The notes under the pieces: generated by a model
The model's input: only the letters and a program-made list of their open reading frames with translations
Told to the model about the DNA's origin: nothing
Database searches by the model: none
Made by a program: the position numbers and the translations under genes
From: Vibrio natriegens NBRC 15636 = ATCC 14048 = DSM 759
GTDB lineage: Bacteria > Pseudomonadota > Gammaproteobacteria > Enterobacterales > Vibrionaceae
Reading direction: 5' to 3'
NCBI RefSeq assembly: GCF_035621455.1
Contig: NZ_CP141822.1
Coordinates: 620,001 to 684,000, forward strand
DNA length: 64,000 nt
Shown: positions 27,452-36,954 of the stretch, piece after piece
Layout: each line of letters opens with the position of its first letter
Numbering within the stretch: the first letter of the stretch is position 1

Positions 27452-29005
27452 TTATAGAGACGTTTCTTCTGCTGTTTTTTGTGTCGCTTCAACAGCGGCA
27501 GTGTGAGCAGATTTACCTGTCTTACGTTTGTATTTCTCTTCCCAGTAATCAGCACCTTTGATACCAAGCGCTACTGGGTTGAACGTGTATTCAGCCACGC
27601 CTTCTTTCTGTTGTCTTTCGTAATCGGTCAGCGCTTTAAGTGCTGGCTTAGACATGAAGAAGATAATCAGAATACCGACGATGTTTAACCATGCCATCAA
27701 GCCTACGCCTACGTCACCCATCGCCCATGCCAGGTTTGCGGTTTTCACTGTTCCGTAGAATACCGCTGACAGAAGGATTAGCTTCAGAACAAACATTAGA
27801 CCATCCACTTTAAACGTGCGGCGAATGTAAGCGATGTTTGTTTCTGCGATGTAGTAGTACGCCAGAATCGTTGTAAATGCGAAGAAGAACAGAGCAACAG
27901 CAATAAATGATTTGCCCACGCCCGGAAGCGCACTTTCAATCGCCATCTGAGTAAATACAGGACCGTTAGCGCCAATATCTGCTGGTAGGTTTTGTACCAG
28001 GAAGGCACCTTCCACTGCACCGTGAACGTTGTAAGCACCAGTGATAAGAATCATGAATGCTGTTGCTGAACAAACAAGCAGTGTATCGATGTAGATAGAG
28101 AACGACTGAACAAGACCTTGTTGAGCTGGGTGCTCTACGCTTGCTGCTGCCGCTGCATGAGGACCAGTACCTTGACCAGCTTCGTTAGAGTAAACACCAC
28201 GTTTTACACCCCAACCGATAGCTGCACCGATACCTGCCATTGGTGTGAACGCGTCACCAATGATCATACCGAAGATGCGTGGAACCTCACCGATGTTCAG
28301 AAGAATAATAACAAAGGCAGTAACGATGTAAGCCAGTGCCATAAACGGAACAACGATTTGAGTAAAGCTTGCAATACGTTTTACACCACCAAAGATGATG
28401 AAAGCAAGAATGACACAGACAACCGTACCAGTTAAAATTTTAGCAAAACTGATGGTACCGATAGCGGTTTCGATCATGTCACCAGTGCCGAATGCTGCTT
28501 CTACTGCGTTACCAATGCTGTTCGATTGAACGCCTGGAAGTAGAACACCACACGCAAAGATAGTCGAGATTGCGAAGACCCAAGCGTACCATTTTTGTCC
28601 CATTGCTTTTTCAATGTAGTAAGCAGGGCCACCACGGAATTCGCCTTCGTCTTCTTCTTTATAAATTTGAGCTAGTGTTGATTCTGCGTAAGCAGTTGCA
28701 GCACCGAAGAACGCAACTACCCACATCCAGAATACGGCACCCGGGCCACCAAAACCGATAGCGGCTGCAACACCGGCAATGTTACCTGTACCTACACGGC
28801 CAGATAGCGATACGGCAAGTGCCTGAAATGATGAAATCCCCTTTGTTGAACTCTTTCCTGATAGCAATAAACGCCACATTTCGAAGAAATGACGAACTTG
28901 AACGAAACGAGTCATGATTGAATAGAATAAACCAGCACCAAGGCACAAGTAGATAAGTACTGGGCTCCAGATAATTCCATTCAGAAAATCAACTAATGAC
29001 TGCAT
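27452..29005 (-). CDS. Sodium:alanine symporter (AGCS family)
   Basis: 517-residue AGCS-family Na+-coupled alanine/glycine symporter with about 11 spans. Family segments are visible: SGRVGTGNIAGVAAAIGFGGPGAVFWMW near residue 69 and KRGVYSNEAGQGTGPHAAAAAS near 268. The charged C-terminal tail is K/T/E-rich. dadA (D-amino acid dehydrogenase) lies upstream on the same strand, 293 bases away, which fits alanine uptake and use. The spacer upstream has no glycine-riboswitch-like core, though some vibrio relatives have one. Confidence 0.92.
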   Translation of the reverse strand: MQSLVDFLNGIIWSPVLIYLCLGAGLFYSIMTRFVQVRHFFEMWRLLLSGKSSTKGISSFQALAVSLSGRVGTGNIAGVAAAIGFGGPGAVFWMWVVAFFGAATAYAESTLAQIYKEEDEGEFRGGPAYYIEKAMGQKWYAWVFAISTIFACGVLLPGVQSNSIGNAVEAAFGTGDMIETAIGTISFAKILTGTVVCVILAFIIFGGVKRIASFTQIVVPFMALAYIVTAFVIILLNIGEVPRIFGMIIGDAFTPMAGIGAAIGWGVKRGVYSNEAGQGTGPHAAAAASVEHPAQQGLVQSFSIYIDTLLVCSATAFMILITGAYNVHGAVEGAFLVQNLPADIGANGPVFTQMAIESALPGVGKSFIAVALFFFAFTTILAYYYIAETNIAYIRRTFKVDGLMFVLKLILLSAVFYGTVKTANLAWAMGDVGVGLMAWLNIVGILIIFFMSKPALKALTDYERQQKEGVAEYTFNPVALGIKGADYWEEKYKRKTGKSAHTAAVEATQKTAEETSL

Positions 29006-29298
29006 GAGTATTTTCCCTGTTAGTTGTGTTTGCGGTTATTTTCCCAACAACACATTACCTTTTTTTGTAACGTAATTGTTAACCTTTTTAGCTTAAAATC
29101 CTTGATAGCGTGACGGTGAACACAGAATGATAGACTACCATTCATATCTGGTTACCATTGCTTATTCAATGTATTTCCTAGCTAAGATTCCTTGTTTGAC
29201 TAAGTATGCAGTATATCTTTATTAAAATTTACTCAAAAATGCAAAAGTTAATTATGCTAACGTAAATGCATATTGTGGTTTAATAGGCTATTTATTAA

Positions 29299-30555
29299 TC
29301 AGGCGTAACGGAATAAGTTAAGCTCTGATTGTTCAATAACCTTGGAGTTTTCTTTCGTCATTATGCTTGCTAAAAGCTGGCCTGAACCACATGCCATTGT
29401 CCAGCCTAATGTACCATGTCCGGTATTCGTAAACAGGTTCTCGTACGGCGTTGCTCCAATGATTGGCGTGCCATCTGGTGTCATCGGTCTGAAACCTGTC
29501 CAGAATTCAGCTTGGCTAAAGTCTCCGCTACGAGGGAATAGATCACGAATGACCATTTCAATCGTGTTCTTTCTTTTCTGTGGGATAGAGCCATCAAAAC
29601 CAGCAAGTTCTGCAGTACCTGCAACACGAATTCTGTCGTCAAAACGTGTCATGGCGACTTTGTACGTCTCATCCATTACCGTAGAGCGAGGTGCGTATTG
29701 CTCGTTTTCGATTGGAACCGTCAGTGAATAACCTTTGACTGGGTAAACCGGAATATTCACATCTAGCTGTTTAAGCAACGCTGTTGAATAGCTTCCTGAA
29801 GCCACGACAAACTGGTCCGCTTTGAACAGGCCACGGTTCGTTTGGACACCTGTGATCTTTTTGCCTTCAGTAACCCAATTGCTCACTTCAGTATTGAATT
29901 CAAATCTAACACCATGTGCTTTTGCCAGCTCAGTAAGCTGTTGGCAGAACTGGAAGCAGTCACCCGTCTCATCATCTGGAAGGTACAAACCACCCACGAT
30001 CTTCTCTTGCACTAGAGCAAGCCCAGGTTCTTGTTTAATGCACTGTTCAACGTCCATCAACTGGAAACGTGTGCCGCTTTGCTCAAGTAGTTTGAGGTCT
30101 TTTTCAATAGCTTTTAGCTGCTGCTCTGTACGGAATACTTGTAGAGTACCGAACTGGCGACCTTGGTATTCAATTGCATGGTCTTTACGTAGCTGCTCAA
30201 GACAAGCGCGGCTGTGATTCGCGATAGAAAGCATACGCGCTTTGTTAACTTGATAACGTGGCAAAGTGCAGTTAGCGACCATTTTTGATGCCCAGCTGAT
30301 CATGTCCGAATTTAGCGTTGGCTTTATTTTCAGCGGAGCATGCTCTTCCATTAGCCATTTGATCGCTTTAAGCGGAATACCCGGCGCAGCCCAAGGCGAA
30401 GAGTAGCCATAAGAAATTTGCCCAGCGTTGGCAAAGCTGGTTTCCATAGCACTGCTTGCTTGACGGTCAATGACAGTTACTTGGTAACCTGCCTGAGATA
30501 AATACCAAGCCGATGTTAAACCGATAACGCCGCTGCCTAATACGATGACTTCCAT
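29299..30555 (-). CDS. dadA: D-amino acid dehydrogenase small subunit
   Basis: 418-residue flavoprotein that oxidises D-amino acids (chiefly D-alanine) to keto acids, passing electrons to the respiratory chain. The FAD-binding motif VLGSGVIGLTSAWYLSQAG is at residues 4-22, and the C-terminal WTGFRPMTPDGTPIIGATP and NTGHGTLGWTMACGSG are typical DadA segments. I placed the start at the ATG at 30555 with GGAGTG upstream; an earlier frame start lacks support. The divergent LysR gene and the alanine symporter downstream suggest an alanine-use unit. No alanine racemase gene (dadX) is adjacent. Confidence 0.93.
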   Translation of the reverse strand: MEVIVLGSGVIGLTSAWYLSQAGYQVTVIDRQASSAMETSFANAGQISYGYSSPWAAPGIPLKAIKWLMEEHAPLKIKPTLNSDMISWASKMVANCTLPRYQVNKARMLSIANHSRACLEQLRKDHAIEYQGRQFGTLQVFRTEQQLKAIEKDLKLLEQSGTRFQLMDVEQCIKQEPGLALVQEKIVGGLYLPDDETGDCFQFCQQLTELAKAHGVRFEFNTEVSNWVTEGKKITGVQTNRGLFKADQFVVASGSYSTALLKQLDVNIPVYPVKGYSLTVPIENEQYAPRSTVMDETYKVAMTRFDDRIRVAGTAELAGFDGSIPQKRKNTIEMVIRDLFPRSGDFSQAEFWTGFRPMTPDGTPIIGATPYENLFTNTGHGTLGWTMACGSGQLLASIMTKENSKVIEQSELNLFRYA

Positions 30556-30663
30556 TTTGCACTCCACACACAATAATTATTTGTCGCTAGTTTCTTTTGC
30601 TTACCTTTTGTTAACAATCGATATAAATTACATATAGAGTTTAGAAAAACTATAGGGTTGTGT

Positions 30664-31581
30664 ATGAGAGGTAATCTAGTAAGCGGTTTGTGGTTATTTA
30701 GTCAAGTTGCTGAACATAGCAGTTTTACTGGTGCTGCAAAGTCTTTGCACCTGACGACGGGGGCAATTAGTCAACAAATTATTCACTTAGAAGAGACATT
30801 AGGTTTTAATCTATTTGAACGCCACTCTCGTGGTATCCGCTTAACGGCAAAGGGAGTTCAGTTGCAACAAGCGGCTCAGTTTCACTTTAATGAGCTGGGA
30901 AAACTGCTTGATGAGTTGAAAGTCGACAAGCAAAACAATGAAATTAAACTCAAACTGACGCCGTCGTTTGCCTTCAAATGGCTGGTGCCAAAGCTAGAGA
31001 GTTTCCATCTGGAACACCCAGATATCCAAGTGCAGATCTTTGCAGAAGTGGCATTGGTTAACAGCGATTTGAAAGATTACGACGTCGCTATCGATTACGG
31101 GTTACACCCTTACCGACATAAAGACGCTGAATTGCTGTTAGACGAACAGTTATTGCCAGTGATGAGCCCTAAATACCTTGAGGATCATGCATGGCTGAAA
31201 GCTACGTCAGATAAAAATAATACTTTAGCTTCAAGTGCTCAGTGGAAAGAGGCGACGTTATTGCATGATGCTCTGCCGTGGGACAAGGCGACCCGTGATT
31301 ATGAGTGGCTTTATTGGGCTTCGGCAATGGGGCTCGATTTTAAAACCGATGTCGGACACTTTTTTAACCGTACTGACATGGCCATGTCTGCGGCTGAAGC
31401 GGGGGTGGGAATCGCAATGGCAAGGATGGCGCTAATCGAAGATGAATTGGACACTCGACGCTTGGTATCGCCTTTTGACCCAATACCTGCCAACGCCGGT
31501 TACTATTTGATCACCAATACCAAAAATGACTCGACAGAAAAGTTTCGTCATTGGCTACTACAGCAAGTGGCTACTGGGTAA
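30664..31581 (+). CDS. LysR-family regulator divergent from dadA (GcvA-like)
   Basis: 305-residue LysR regulator with an N-terminal helix-turn-helix (GLWLFSQVAEHSSFTGAAKSL... FNLFERHSRGIRLTAKG) and an effector domain of the GcvA type. The ATG at 30664 follows AGGG; a TTG lies six bases earlier. Divergence from dadA with a 108-base shared spacer suggests it controls dadA, as LysR genes commonly do for divergent neighbours (inferred). Confidence 0.88.
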   Translation: MRGNLVSGLWLFSQVAEHSSFTGAAKSLHLTTGAISQQIIHLEETLGFNLFERHSRGIRLTAKGVQLQQAAQFHFNELGKLLDELKVDKQNNEIKLKLTPSFAFKWLVPKLESFHLEHPDIQVQIFAEVALVNSDLKDYDVAIDYGLHPYRHKDAELLLDEQLLPVMSPKYLEDHAWLKATSDKNNTLASSAQWKEATLLHDALPWDKATRDYEWLYWASAMGLDFKTDVGHFFNRTDMAMSAAEAGVGIAMARMALIEDELDTRRLVSPFDPIPANAGYYLITNTKNDSTEKFRHWLLQQVATG

Positions 31582-31715
31582 GTGATTTTCTGCCGCCCAT
31601 TACCATAACAGTGACAGGGTTAATGATATGCATTGTGACCAATAGCGAGGTTCTTTGAGCGAAAAATAGGCATGATAAATACCGCTATTTTTAGAGATAA
31701 CGCACAAGGAAGAAC

Positions 31716-32984
31716 ATGAAAGACGAAACGCTATCGATCCATTTTGGTTATGAAACGGATCCTACCACTAAGTCCGTGGCGACCCCAATTTACCAGACCG
31801 TCGCTTATGAATTTGATAACGCTCAGCATGGTGCGGATCTTTTTAACCTGGAAGTACCTGGCAATATTTACACACGTATTATGAACCCAACCAATGATGT
31901 TCTGGAAAAGCGTATGGCCGCCTTGGAAGGTGGTATTGCAGGTTTGGTTGTGAGCGCAGGCAGTGCAGCGATTAACTATGCGATTCTGACCTTGGCACAG
32001 GCGGGCGATAACATCGTATCGACTCCACAACTTTACGGTGGCACTTACACCTTGTTCGCCCACATGTTGCCTAATCAGGGCATCCAAGTGAAGTTTGCCA
32101 AAGACGACAAACCGGAAAGCCTGGCTGAACTTATCGATGAAAATACCAAAGCTGTGTACTGCGAAAGCATTGGTAATCCTGCCGGTAACATCATTGATTT
32201 AGAGCATGTAGCCGATCTTGCTCACGCACAGGGTGTACCTGTGATAGTGGACAACACCGTTGCAACGCCGGTTCTGTGTAAGCCAATCGAATTTGGAGCC
32301 GATATTGTGGTGCACTCTCTGACCAAATATGTCGGTGGTCATGGTACGACATTAGGTGGAGTGATTGTCGATTCGGGTAGGTTCCCTTGGGCACTGCACA
32401 GCAACCGCTTCCCGGTGTTTAATCAACCTGAACCGTCCTATCATGGTGTGGTGTATACCGAAGCATTTGGTGATGCGGCCTTTATCGGTCGCGCGCGAAC
32501 GGTACCACTGCGCAATACGGGGTCGGCGCTTTCTCCTATGAATGCATTTATGTTGATGCAGGGATTAGAAACCTTATCTTTACGTATGGAGCGCCACACC
32601 GAAAACGCGCTGAAAGTGGCGGAATATCTCAACCAGCATGAGAAAGTCAGTTGGGTCAGCTACGCAGGTTTGCCAGAATCAGAGCACCATGAACTAGCGC
32701 AGAAATATATGAAAGGCAAGCCTTCAGCGATTTTGTCGTTCGGGCTCAAAGACGGTTACGAAGCGGGCGTTCGTTTTTATGATGCACTAAAAATCTTTAA
32801 GCGCTTGGTCAATATCGGTGATGCCAAATCACTGGCTTGTCATCCGGCATCTACGACTCACCGCCAATTAAGCGAAGCAGAACAAAAGCAAGCCGGCGTG
32901 TCGCCAGAGATGATTCGCCTGTCAGTGGGTATTGAGCATATTGATGATATCTTGGCCGATTTAGAGCAGGCACTAAACGCCTAA
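31716..32984 (+). CDS. metY: O-acetylhomoserine sulfhydrylase/aminocarboxypropyltransferase
   Basis: 422-residue PLP enzyme of the Cys/Met metabolism family. It condenses O-acetyl-L-homoserine with sulfide or methanethiol to give homocysteine or methionine. The PLP lysine is K204 in VVHSLTKYVGGHG. The large-subunit features SIHFGYETDPTTKSVATPIYQTVAYEF and YTRIMNPTNDVLEKRMAALEGG favour O-acetylhomoserine sulfhydrylase over cystathionine gamma-synthase; specificity is inferred. It is monocistronic, with a ribosome-binding site AAGGAAG and a strong terminator. Confidence 0.88.
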   Translation: MKDETLSIHFGYETDPTTKSVATPIYQTVAYEFDNAQHGADLFNLEVPGNIYTRIMNPTNDVLEKRMAALEGGIAGLVVSAGSAAINYAILTLAQAGDNIVSTPQLYGGTYTLFAHMLPNQGIQVKFAKDDKPESLAELIDENTKAVYCESIGNPAGNIIDLEHVADLAHAQGVPVIVDNTVATPVLCKPIEFGADIVVHSLTKYVGGHGTTLGGVIVDSGRFPWALHSNRFPVFNQPEPSYHGVVYTEAFGDAAFIGRARTVPLRNTGSALSPMNAFMLMQGLETLSLRMERHTENALKVAEYLNQHEKVSWVSYAGLPESEHHELAQKYMKGKPSAILSFGLKDGYEAGVRFYDALKIFKRLVNIGDAKSLACHPASTTHRQLSEAEQKQAGVSPEMIRLSVGIEHIDDILADLEQALNA

Positions 32985-33017
32985 CATCGTACCTGAACAG
33001 AGCTTTTAGTCACCCAT

Positions 33018-33051
33018 AGGCCAGCCTTTAATAAAGCTGGCCTTTTTTTGT
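33018..33051 (+). terminator. Terminator after metY
   Basis: AGGCCAGC (33018-33025) pairs with GCTGGCCT (33036-33043), followed by TTTTTTGTTTTTATTTT. Confidence 0.92.
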
Positions 33052-33193
33052 TTTTATTTTTTATTTTCAATGAATTAATGGCTTTTGGTTTCCTGTATTC
33101 CAAAAGCTCATACCGGTCGAATTTTATTCCCTTGTGAGAATCTCGTTTGTTCAAGATGATGTGACGAGACGACATTCACTTGAAGGAACTCAC

Positions 33194-34525
33194 ATGTCTT
33201 ATGTTTTTCATCGTCATTGTCACAATACGTTGCCAGTAATCGACCGCGGAGAAGGGGTGTACCTGTTTGATAAACAAGGTAAACAATATTTAGATGCGTG
33301 TGGCGGCGCTGCGGTATCGAACCTTGGTCACAGCCATCAAGCGGTTAAACAAGCGATGCTAGCGCAGATAGAGCGAGTTCCTTTTGCTCATACGGGCTTT
33401 TTTACCAGCGAAAGCGGAGAGCAGCTTGCTGAGTTAATTTGCCAGCACATGCCAGAACAATTCAACCATGTTTACCTTGTTAGTGGTGGTTCTGAAGCGG
33501 TGGAATCGGCGCTAAAAATGGCGCGCCAGTACTTTGTTGAATCCGGCAAGCCAGAGAAAAAATATTTCATTGCCCGCCAACAGAGTTACCACGGCAATAC
33601 CCTCGGGGCATTGTCGGTAGGAGGGAATGAGTGGCGACGTGAACCGTTCAGGCCAATTCTTCACTCTGGCCAACATATTGCGCCTTGTTACGCTTACCGC
33701 TATCAGAAAGCGGATGAGTCAGAGCTGGAATATTCACTGCGCGCTGCGAACGAGTTAGAAGTCAAAATTCTTCAACTGGGCGCGGAAAATGTGATGGCGT
33801 TTATCGCTGAGCCAATCGTGGGGGCGACTGCCGGGGCGGTACCTGCAACCGACGGTTACTTCAAACGTATTCGAGAAATCTGCGACCAATATGATGTGCT
33901 TCTGATCATGGATGAAGTCATGTGTGGCGTTGGTCGTAGTGGTAGCTTCTTCGCTTTTGAACAAGAGCAAGCCGAGCCAGATTTAGTCTGCATGGCAAAA
34001 GGGTTAGGTGCGGGCTATCAACCAATTGGTGCTGTTGTGGCTAACGACAGAGTGTACCGGGCGATTGAATCGGGGAGTGGTTTTTTCCAGCACGGTCATA
34101 CTTTTATGGCTCATCCCGTTGCTTGTGCAGCAGCGGTTGGGACGGTTAAAACGATCTTTGAGGAAGAGCTACTCACTGCCGTGAATCGACAAGGTACGTT
34201 ATTGCGAAATGAGCTCAGCTTAGCGCTTTCTGAGTTGCCTTTTATCGGTGATATTCGAGGTAAAGGTCTATTCTTAGGGATTGAGCTGGTGGCGGATAAA
34301 GAGAGCAAAGCACCTTTAAACAAAGCCACGATGGCAGATAAGCGAATTAAACAGCGAGCGATGGAAAATGGCTTAATGTGCTATCCCATGGGCGGCACTA
34401 TTGACGGCGTAAACGGACACCATATTTTGCTCGCTCCGGCTTTCATTTTTCAGCCAGCTCACGTCGATGAACTGATAGAAAAACTGACCCGCACGTTGAA
34501 TGAGGTATCAAGTACATGGCAATAG
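33194..34525 (+). CDS. Class-III PLP aminotransferase, substrate unknown
   Basis: 443-residue aminotransferase of the class III (omega-aminotransferase) group. Visible features are GVYLFDKQGKQYLDACGGAAVSNLGH near the start, the Asp of LLIMDEVMCGVGRSG and the PLP lysine in CMAKGLGAGYQPIGAV. I chose the ATG at 33194 with GAAGGA; an upstream start at 33134 gives atypical residues. Its last 10 bases overlap the start of a beta-keto acid cleavage enzyme gene, so the two are coupled and probably act in one catabolic path for an amino- or keto-acid (inferred). Confidence 0.88.
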   Translation: MSYVFHRHCHNTLPVIDRGEGVYLFDKQGKQYLDACGGAAVSNLGHSHQAVKQAMLAQIERVPFAHTGFFTSESGEQLAELICQHMPEQFNHVYLVSGGSEAVESALKMARQYFVESGKPEKKYFIARQQSYHGNTLGALSVGGNEWRREPFRPILHSGQHIAPCYAYRYQKADESELEYSLRAANELEVKILQLGAENVMAFIAEPIVGATAGAVPATDGYFKRIREICDQYDVLLIMDEVMCGVGRSGSFFAFEQEQAEPDLVCMAKGLGAGYQPIGAVVANDRVYRAIESGSGFFQHGHTFMAHPVACAAAVGTVKTIFEEELLTAVNRQGTLLRNELSLALSELPFIGDIRGKGLFLGIELVADKESKAPLNKATMADKRIKQRAMENGLMCYPMGGTIDGVNGHHILLAPAFIFQPAHVDELIEKLTRTLNEVSSTWQ

Positions 34526-35358
34526 ATTCAGCACCTCATCGAGAGGCCGTCGCGATAATAGTGGCACCGAATGGCGCGAGAAAGACCAAGCAAGATCATG
34601 CCAGTTTGCCGATGACCACTGAGGAGTTGATTACTGAAGCGCGAGCCTGTCAGTCGGCAGGAGCTGCGATGATCCATTTGCATGCGCGTGATGGTCTCGG
34701 TAAACACTCTTTGGAGGTTGAGGATAATGAGCCGCTTTATCATGCCGTGAAAGAAGCGGTTGGTGAGAAAATGCTGGTTCAGTTAACCACAGAAGCGGTC
34801 GGTCAGTATTCCCCAAAGCAGCAGATAGCGTTGATTAAAGCGGTGCAGCCGGAAGCGGCTTCATTTGCATTAAGAGAGTTGTTTCCTGACAAGCAGAGTG
34901 AAAGAGAAGGCAGTGCCTTTTTCCACTGGGTTGCTGAGCAAAATATACTCAGCCAAATTATTCTCTACGATGAGGCGGATATTGAACGTTATTTTCACCT
35001 ACGTAAATTGGGCGCGTTGCCTAATTTTAACCAACATGCGCTTGTTGTACTGGGTCGGTATCATAAACAGCAACAGTCTTCAGCGTGGGATTTACGAGGA
35101 CTGAATTTAGAGCGATTTAAACAAGAGAGCATTCGCTGCGCCGTTTGTGCTTTTGGGGCAAAAGAATTGGATTGTTTGACGTCTGCGATGCTGCTTGGTC
35201 TCGATGTTCGGGTTGGTTTTGAGAATAACCATCTCGACGCTAATGGAAGATTGGCCGAGAGTAATGCGGCTCAAGTCAGCCTGCTCAGCGAACTAAGCCA
35301 ACTCTTGAATATTCCTCTGGAAGATGCCTGTAGCTTGAGATCTTCTATCTGCAGTTAA
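34516..35358 (+). CDS. Beta-keto acid cleavage enzyme (BKACE/DUF849)
   Basis: 280-residue TIM-barrel zinc enzyme of the BKACE (DUF849, Kce-like) family, which condenses a beta-keto acid with acetyl-CoA and splits it into acetoacetate and a CoA ester. Zinc histidines are H54 and H56 in MIHLHARDG, and VRVGFENNHLD near residue 233 holds the conserved Glu (family form VRVGxEDN). The substrate of this member is not known. It overlaps the aminotransferase by 10 bases. Confidence 0.85.
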   Translation: MAIDSAPHREAVAIIVAPNGARKTKQDHASLPMTTEELITEARACQSAGAAMIHLHARDGLGKHSLEVEDNEPLYHAVKEAVGEKMLVQLTTEAVGQYSPKQQIALIKAVQPEAASFALRELFPDKQSEREGSAFFHWVAEQNILSQIILYDEADIERYFHLRKLGALPNFNQHALVVLGRYHKQQQSSAWDLRGLNLERFKQESIRCAVCAFGAKELDCLTSAMLLGLDVRVGFENNHLDANGRLAESNAAQVSLLSELSQLLNIPLEDACSLRSSICS

Positions 35359-35379
35359 GCAAAGATATTCTATCAGAAT

Positions 35380-35404
35380 GAAAAAAGGCTCCTGTTGGAG
35401 CCTC
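35380..35404 (-). terminator. Terminator between BKACE and NhaC genes
   Basis: AGGCTCC (35386-35392) pairs with GGAGCCT (35397-35403). The T run (TTTTTT) is on the - strand, serving the NhaC-family gene. Confidence 0.8.
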
Positions 35405-35418
35405 TTCTGAATTTGTCG

Positions 35419-36786
35419 TTATTGTTCGGTTTGCGCTTCTGGCTGTCGAGCTTTGTGCTTCACAAATACTGCAGCAATAGCGGCAATGGCCAGTGCAAAA
35501 CAGTAGTAAGAATTCGCTACCACTTCCAGCGGTGACAAATTAAATACTGAGCCTAGCAGCAGCACCTGCGCACCGTAAGGTAAGACACCTTGCACAACAC
35601 ACGAGAAAATATCCAACAAGCTTGCTGAGCGGCGAGGAGAGACATTGTTCTCTTCGGCTAACTGACGTGCAACGCTACCCGATACAATAATCGCCACCGT
35701 GTTGTTCGCGGTACAACCGTTAACCAGAGAAACTAGTCCGGCGATACCCAGTTCACTTGCACGGCTGTTTGCATGCTTAGAGTGGCTTGAACCAAAAGTC
35801 TTGATCATGCTGCTTACTAAGTTAGTCAAGAATGCAAGACCACCTTGGCGACGCATCAGTTCACTCAGGCCACCAATAAGCATCGACAACAGGAAGATCT
35901 CCTGCATATTGCCGAAGCCAGTGTAAACATCTTGCGCCATATTCGTCAGGCCATAACCATCGATAGAGATAAGGCCAACACCACCCGCCAGTAAAATGCC
36001 GATAGTCAGAACCACAAATACATTCAGGCCAGATACCGCTAACACCAAAATAGTGACGTATGGCAGCACTTTCAGCCACTCAATTGGTCCCGCTTCTGGT
36101 ACTTGTGTTGCTGTGCTGTTGTAAGCAAAAATCGCAATCGCAACCAGTGCTGCTGGCAGGGCAATACGGATGTTCTCTCTGAACTTGTCTTTCATTTCAC
36201 AGCCTTGAGAGCGCGTTGCTGCAATGGTGGTATCAGAAATGATCGACAAGTTGTCACCAAACATGGCGCCACTGAGTACGACACCTGCCGTTAATGGCAA
36301 GCTCATTCCCGCCGATTCCGCAATACCTAACGCAACCGGAGCCACTGCCGCAATGGTACCCATCGAAGTACCCATTGACGTCGCAATGAATGCCGAGATC
36401 AGGAACAGACCCGGCAAGATCATGCTGGTCGGAATCGCTGACAACCCCAGATTCACTGTTGCATCAACACCACCAGAGGCTTTAGCTACCGCCGCAAATG
36501 CGCCCGCAAGCAGGTAGATCATGCACATAGCAATGATGTCTTGGTGACCTACACCACGCATAAAGTGTTCGATAGAGCGATTGAGCTTATCTTTACTCAA
36601 CAAAAAGGCGATGATGATCGCTGGCAACACAGCGATTGGCGCTGGTAGTTGGTAGAACGCAAATTCTACGCCTTGTAGCGATAGGTAGGTACCTACACCA
36701 ATAAATAGAGCAAGAAAGACAAGAAGTGGAATGAGTGCGACCGCAGAAGGTGCAACTGCTTTAGTAGTGTGCTGAGAACCGGACAT
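35419..36786 (-). CDS. NhaC-family Na+/H+ antiporter-like transporter
   Basis: 455-residue membrane protein with about 11-12 spans of the NhaC (ion transporter superfamily) type. Typical segments are FLISAFIATSMGTSMGTIAAVAPVALGIAE and GAMFGDNLSIISDTTIAATRSQGCEMKDKF, the latter a hallmark of NhaC proteins. The start at 36786 (MSGSQHTT) is chosen because the longer frame adds a non-membrane stretch without support. It may move Na+/H+ or exchange an organic acid with ions. It is convergent with the aminotransferase/BKACE pair, so a shared role is possible but not shown. Confidence 0.85.
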   Translation of the reverse strand: MSGSQHTTKAVAPSAVALIPLLVFLALFIGVGTYLSLQGVEFAFYQLPAPIAVLPAIIIAFLLSKDKLNRSIEHFMRGVGHQDIIAMCMIYLLAGAFAAVAKASGGVDATVNLGLSAIPTSMILPGLFLISAFIATSMGTSMGTIAAVAPVALGIAESAGMSLPLTAGVVLSGAMFGDNLSIISDTTIAATRSQGCEMKDKFRENIRIALPAALVAIAIFAYNSTATQVPEAGPIEWLKVLPYVTILVLAVSGLNVFVVLTIGILLAGGVGLISIDGYGLTNMAQDVYTGFGNMQEIFLLSMLIGGLSELMRRQGGLAFLTNLVSSMIKTFGSSHSKHANSRASELGIAGLVSLVNGCTANNTVAIIVSGSVARQLAEENNVSPRRSASLLDIFSCVVQGVLPYGAQVLLLGSVFNLSPLEVVANSYYCFALAIAAIAAVFVKHKARQPEAQTEQ

Positions 36787-36954
36787 GTAAACGACAAATC
36801 TTAAAACGAGAAAGGCGTGAAGACTAATCTCACAGCCAAGAGAAGTCAACGTCTAGACGTCTAAATGGCTGGGTAAATGTGTGCTCAGAGAGAATAGAAC
36901 ATAAAGATTTGGAGTTTATCTTATTGATACTATTCGTTTTAATTATGAGTCTAA

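Noticed and set aside
29006..29298. Glycine riboswitch upstream of the alanine symporter
   Set aside because: Some vibrio AGCS genes have one, but I see no conserved tandem-aptamer core in this spacer.
29822..30217. + strand frame over dadA
   Set aside because: Antisense shadow of dadA, no family resemblance.
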